Assembly (NCBI RefSeq): GCF_021018805.1
Contig: NC_086250.1
Coordinates: forward strand, 70,050,322-70,114,321
Length of the DNA stretch: 64,000 nucleotides
Reading direction: 5' to 3'
DNA from: Prinia subflava
Lineage: Eukaryota; Chordata; Aves; Passeriformes; Cisticolidae
Position 1 is the first letter of the stretch, and each line of letters opens with the position of its first letter. A program made the translations under genes and the position numbers. The notes under the pieces were generated by a model, which searched no databases, was not told the DNA's origin, and worked only from the letters and a program-made list of their open reading frames with translations. Below are positions 58,704 to 64,000 of this stretch, piece by piece.

Positions 58704-60305
58704 TCTCTCATCATACAAAAGAGCAAAGCCCTGCTGGTTTATTTCCTCCAGACACAACTTGGAAAAAAGAGTTTTTCCCCATTTTAGCTTTAATCTGGCC
58801 TATTTCACCCCAGCCAAGGAAAGTCTTCTGCCCTTATGCACCCTCACTCTGTCTTCTAGATGGCTCCCAAGACAGCTGCTGACCTCTCCTCTCACCACTG
58901 AGACATGAGCATCCCTTTGTCATAACTCATCTACGCCCCTCAGTCAATGTCAAAATCATCTTAAACATTCACAATCCAGCCTGGAAACCTCTCCTTGCCT
59001 CCAGGCTTGCTGGCTCTATAAAGTCTGGAAAGAAGCATCACGACTGAAGAGCATCCAAAAATGTGTAAATTTTCCCGTATAAGGTTTCTCTGAGAAGTTG
59101 TCAGAGTGAGCAATCCCATCCTTCTGGGAGCAATCAGCTCAGGATTCATCCCAGGTAACGCTGCAGCAAGGAGTGGAGGCAGAGCTAATTATCCTGGACA
59201 ACCTGCCAGGACCGAGCTGGCCACCTCTAAGCCATTCCAGGGAACCCCAAAAGATAAATAAGGAAACCCAGCCTGCAGTCAGTTTACTCCTCAGGATCTT
59301 CATCTCCAGTGTAAAACATCTGCAGGGTCTGGCACTCCAAGGAGGACTTGAAAGCCCTACTGTGAAATCACCAAAGAGAAACACAGCCCCTTGGGCTTGA
59401 TCTGGATTTCAGGGAATTACACTGTGCTCTTCAGAGGGTGCCCTGTCCTCTGGTGACTCTAGGGGAGCAGGTGGTAACTCATTTTTAATGTGGCAACTCT
59501 GTTAATTGTCCAAATAATCCAACTTGCACATGTCTGGGCCCTTGCAAAGGCTCAGCTCACTTTTAAATCAATATTTGCCAGGAAGGGTGGCAGCAGAAGC
59601 TCTCTGCTCTGCCTGTCTGACATGATCTTGGCAATTCCCAGGGGTATATTGCAGTAACATAGAATTTGGTGAGGGCTTTTTTTTTCTGGTAAATCTCCAA
59701 GTGTTGAAATGATAAGAGATTTTCCTCTTCCTATCTTCCTTGTGTTCCTTCTCCTTACAGGAAAAAGCTGAAAAGTGGGAACTAGAGCACCTGGCTGCAA
59801 ATACACAGAAATAAAACCTTGTCTTTCTTTATTTTTAAATCATATAACTTCTTAAGCCCAAATTTTATTTCAGGAAGCTGACTGAGGTTTTTATGTTTTG
59901 AGTCTTGTTGATGCTGTGAGTCATGGAAATTCCCTCTGAGATAATCTCAGGCAAGAGATTTGAAACTCAAATGCAAGTTCATGTTATCTTTAACCTGGTT
60001 TATGGCCCGTTGCATGGAAAATATTCTGCATTGTTAGGTGGTCAAGAAGTAGGCAAATAGGATCATGTCTTTCTCATTCTGTGAACAATCACTGCAGCAG
60101 TAAAACACTGCAAACCCAGCTTTGTAAAACATGATGAGGAGTTCTGCCACGTGCTCCCCATTTTCACCCAGGAATACACAGTGACTGCTCGGGGAGTCTG
60201 AAAAGCCTTCACTGAGCAGAGCTGAAATGGATAATAAACAAAACAAATCCCATTTTTCTCCAGGAGTGTTTAAGTGTATGGGGGCTGTCAGGGCAAGATG
60301 CACAT
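58704..60305. other. Intergenic, no gene recognised
   Basis: No repeat or coding exon was recognised in this 1.6 kb. Confidence 0.5.
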
Positions 60306-60880
60306 TCACAGAATCATAGAATCCAGAATGGTTTGGGTTGGAAGGGGTCTCAAGCATCATCTCATTCCAACTCCCTGACATGGAAACCTTCCACTGTCCC
60401 AGGGTGCTCCAAGCCCCATCCAGCCCAGCCTTGGACACTTCAAGGGATCCAGGGGGAGCCACAGCTTCTCTGGGCACCCTGTGCCAGGGTTTCACCACCC
60501 CATAGAGAAGAATTTCTTTCTATTATCTGGTCTAACCCTTCCCTCTGTCAGTTTAAAGCCATTTTCCCTTGTTCCATAATTACATTCTTTTGTCCCAAGT
60601 CCCCCTCCAGCTCTCCTGGAGTCTTTTTAGGTACTGGAAGCTGCTCAAAGTTCTCCCTGGAGCCTTCTCTTCTGCAGGCTGGACACTCCCAGCACTCCCA
60701 GCCTGGCTCCAGAGCAGCGGGGCTCCAGCCTTTGGAGCACCTCCATGGACTCCTCTGGATCTGCTCCAGCAGCTCCAGGTCCTGCTGCTGTTGGGCCCCA
60801 GGACTGGGGCAGCTCTGCAGGTGAGGCCTCACCTGAGTGGGACAGAGGGAAGAACCCCCTCCCTCTACCTGCAGGTCACA
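60306..60880 (-). mobile_element. CR1 LINE 3' portion, antisense, the longest copy here
   Basis: About 575 bases run from 'cacagaatcatagaatccag' through 'agccccatccagcccagcct', 'cagcttctctgggcaccctg', 'agaagaatttctttctatta', 'ttctgcaggctggacactcc' to 'gtgaggcctcacctgagtgg'. This covers the CR1 3' UTR and the end of ORF2 on the minus strand. No intact reading frame was seen. Confidence 0.93.
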
Positions 60881-60884
60881 GAGC

Positions 60885-60965
60885 CACAGAATATCCTGTG
60901 TTCTGTGGGAAGGGATCATCCAGTCCAGCTCCCAGCCTTGCTCAGAACCACCCCAGTTAGAACTT
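60885..60965 (-). repeat. Second CR1 3' end, head-to-tail with the previous one
   Basis: 'agccacagaatatcctgtgt' and 'gggaagggatcatccagtcc' restart an antisense CR1 tail directly after the first copy ends, in the same orientation. Homology fades after 'cagctcccagcc'. Confidence 0.7.
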
Positions 60966-63900
60966 AACTGGGAGTGACTTCAGAGAGCAGCTCCTGATGT
61001 CCATTAGCAGCCTCCTGACATCCTGGCAGTGCCTGTGTTGGTGTTCATGTGACAGCAGGACACTGTCACACCGGGACAGCTTTAACTGCTCCAGGTATCT
61101 CTGAAATGCCTGTTGGGTCTGGGATTGTTTGAGAAGTGTCCCACTCTCCCTTCTCCACTCAAAGGAAGTTTGTTATCCTATTTAATGCAGCATGAACACT
61201 GCCTCATTTAGCATGACAACTGTAACTGTGTGTACGTTAGCTCAACCCAATTTTGACTCCAGTGTGAAATTATTCCTTTCCTGGTTGGAAATGAATGACA
61301 CAGACTGGAAAATATCTCATGCTGAAATCCATATTTTACATACAGCGTGCACTCCAGTTGCACAAGATGTTTCTTCCTCGGGCCATTTTTGTCTTCTGAG
61401 ACTATTCCAGCAATCCTCAAGTTTTCCCCAGTGGGCTGGGAGCAGCTGCGTGTTCTCTAGGCATGAAAAACAGCAGGAAGAGCTCTGAAACTCTCCTGCA
61501 GTGACACAACTTGAGCTCCAAAGAGTGCTGATACTTGAACAGCGCAGACATAAAGCAGCTTCCACCACATGGCCTGGGGACCGTGGTCTGTTCCTTGGAC
61601 AAATCCCAAACACTGTATAGATGAAACCTATATAATCCTGGCAATCACTTATCTCCCTGAGGACAAAGACCCCATCTGCAAAATATAGGGAATAAATGTA
61701 CCAGCTTTGCAAAGCTTTAATTCAGCTCATGGCTGCAACTCTTCTAATAATGACATATGACAGCTCTGTAAATGTGGTTTTAGCTGCCAAGACAAGCACT
61801 GGAAAAGGAAGGCCAGATTATGTTTGAGTCTACAACTTGAATTAGCTCCCCTTGTCTTTGCCTGGGCAGGTGGAATGTATTTTGAGGCAAAGGGGATTTG
61901 TCTTGAGCACGAGATAGGACTTAAATATCTCCTGCAATGATGTGAATCCAGAAGATTAGGGAAGAACAAAAAGTGCCTGGCTGCTAAAAAGAAAAAAGAG
62001 AGAAACAAGGAAATGCTGATAATTCAGTTTGACTCCCAACTTCCTTTCCAGAGCAGAGCAAGCCAATATTTACACAATATAGGGTGAACAAGTTGAGAAT
62101 ATATGTTCTTATGCTGTTTCCAACAGTGTGGCTCCATCAGCTGGGCAATAGCCTGCAAGACAATGGAAGTCATTCTCCTGTCTCTCCCCAGTGGCATCCC
62201 ATGCCTGGTTTTGTCTTCAAGGAAAATAGTTGGGCCAATGGGAGTGTTCCCAGGGGCAGCAGAGGTCATGATCATCAGGCCATGTGCATGGCCTGCATAA
62301 GAGAAATAAGAGAAAGAGCTGGAGTGATTCAGCCAGAGGAGAAAGACTTAAGGAGAAGTTTTAGCAAGGCTCTTACAAAGGAGAAAATAAACTTTTACAT
62401 GTGCCCGTGGGTGGCAGACCAAGAAATGATGGACCTAAATTTTATAAAGCAATTAACAGGCTTTTTGATTCTCCCCCCATTAGCTCAAGCACCAGGCAGG
62501 GGAATGCTCAGTGAGCCTCCCATCCTGATTCCTTTTAGCAGAGCTGCTGGGACACAGAAATTGAAGGCTACCAGAGATGTCATTGCAACACCTCCTGCCA
62601 CAACCACAAATCTGACCAAATCTGACATCAAGCATCTCCTTGGTGTGCTGCTACCCTGCAAGTGGACCTGCTCCAGAGCTGACAAAGCACATGAATATCA
62701 GATAATCACACATCACCTGGCTGCCTCTCCTCCATAAACGCTTCTCCAATCTTTCTTCAACAGCACAAGTCTTTTTTTTTTTCTCCCTTTGAGCCTCCCT
62801 TAGCTGAGCCTGGAATGCCCCATTCCACTCTGCCCTAAATTCCTCCAAAGCTCACCCTGCTGAAAGAATCTGACCTCCAAACAGCACGGCTGCTAACACC
62901 TCCAAATTTATTTCCCAGGAGATCTTTGATAAAGCTTGGATAGCAATCTGGGATCCTCTTCCTTTAATATACAAAGGAATATTAATTTCCCTTTTCTCCC
63001 AGGGAAGCAAAAACACAGAAGACCATCAGATACATCTGGAATTATATTTACAGTCCATTGAGGGGGAAGGGGCATTAGATCCCAGAGATTTAGCTTCAGG
63101 AGGAGTTCTGCCTGTATCAGGGGTTGAGGCAGTCTTTGATGTTAGTGAAATAAAAGAGAGAAATATTTCCCTCAGGGCATGAGACAAAGATATCCAAAAT
63201 CTTCAGCCTGGGGTTTTTTGTATTGCTGCTCCAGCTACTGTCTCTAGAACTCATTACAATAAGCAAATACTCATACATCATTGGTTTAATATGACAACTA
63301 TGATGCTTAATAAGGCTGGAAGAAACATCACTGTGACTCTATTTGAGCCTCCTAAACAATCAGTTATTGCTGAGAAGGTTACACCAATTTTTATAGCTCA
63401 GGAGCTGATTCGCAATTTGTATTCATCTTTCATTTTGACTAGACCAGTTGTGTGTTTTATCTGCATTATCAGCTCCATAAAAATTCATTCCTATCCATAA
63501 AAATAGAAGATTTCTAATAATGCCTCTCCTACTTTGTATGGGTGTATTTGGTTCTATTTAGAAGAGAAAGGCAGTTAATCTGGTAACTGGGTTGTCTTCC
63601 TGTCCAGTTTCACTGCAGGACCTAATCCATCTACTCTAAACCCATCCAATCAGATTTAAACTGAATTGTTTTTATGATGAAATGGGAGAAATTTGTCTTT
63701 GCACAGTGACAGTATGAATTCTGAGTAACTGTGAAATTATTGCCTATCAAATATCTCTCTGTACAGAGTCACTTGGGCAGATGAGGCTCCTGCAAGTAGG
63801 CCCATGTGGTCTGAAAGGAGGTAAGGGTCTGAAACAATTAATGTTTGCAGCCTGATTGAGCAATTGATGCTACTGAGGCTTCTGAGCTGAAGGTACATGT

Positions 63901-64000
63901 TTAACCAAGGTCTGTCTCCAGAGAGCTGGAAAATCCCAGTGAAGTGGCAAAAATGTCAATATAGGTAATAAAAATTATAAAGAAGTTGTGAATAAGAGGA
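60966..64000. other. Intergenic to the right edge, no gene recognised
   Basis: Unassigned single-copy sequence. A 217-codon forward frame at 62084-62737 is long for chance but has no motif, no family likeness and no splice context I can defend. AT content rises after 63200. Confidence 0.5.

Noticed and set aside
58100..58908. Frames of 140-260 codons (LSSPL / GEERR polymers) over the TCTCC array
   Set aside because: Repeat artefact. The flanks are non-coding and show no exon borders.
60333..60967. Several frames of 120-160 codons at 60.3-60.9 kb
   Set aside because: They are translations of an antisense CR1 3' UTR, not genes.
1..64000. tRNA, rRNA, snRNA genes or CRISPR-like arrays
   Set aside because: No B-box/A-box pairs, rRNA core sequence or spaced identical repeats were recognised by eye. 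A tRNAscan or Infernal run would be decisive.

Overview
The window looks like nuclear DNA from a bird, most likely a passerine. I infer this from many degraded CR1 LINE 3' ends, songbird-type retroviral LTRs, AT-rich single-copy spacer and one vertebrate gene split into short GT-AG exons. No bacterial, organellar or CRISPR-like feature was seen.

Positions 1 to about 35258 carry the 3' half of one gene on the + strand. I recognise it as SFMBT2 (Scm-like with four MBT domains 2), a Polycomb-group chromatin reader. Eleven coding exons can be joined in frame (1473 nt, 490 residues plus stop). They give the fourth MBT repeat, a linker, the SLED (DUF3588) domain, a basic tract, an acidic Ser/Glu-rich low-complexity exon and the C-terminal SAM domain, ending at a TGA at 29198-29200. 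Every exon has AG/GT borders and compatible phases, so this part of the gene looks intact. The promoter, the first three MBT repeats and the 5' exons lie off the left edge. The stop is followed by an inferred 3' UTR of about 6 kb. It ends at an AATAAA (35239-35244) with a GT-rich downstream element and a cluster of Pumilio-type motifs.

The introns hold CR1 fragments, including a decayed CR1 reverse-transcriptase segment near 17.6 kb. They also hold a cleanly bounded solo LTR (24724-25489) with 5-bp target duplications just upstream of the CpG-dense exon at 25603-25851. Two further LTR-like pieces of opposite orientation lie in the next intron.

From about 35.3 kb to the right end I see no convincing gene. 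In human, SFMBT2 is followed by a long non-coding interval toward PRKCQ, and this spacer fits that picture. It contains CR1 copies, a 40-base poly-T tract, several AT-rich single-copy blocks that could be conserved regulatory elements, and three large pentanucleotide arrays: (GGAAA)n at 38.05 kb, (TTTCC)n at 46.27 kb and (TCTCC)n at 58.30 kb. The first two are the same unit in opposite orientation about 8 kb apart.

I did not find an undescribed gene system. The strongest leads are the CpG-dense exon beside the LTR with an in-frame upstream ATG, the Pumilio-motif cluster near the poly(A) site, and the long-range inverted pentanucleotide arrays.
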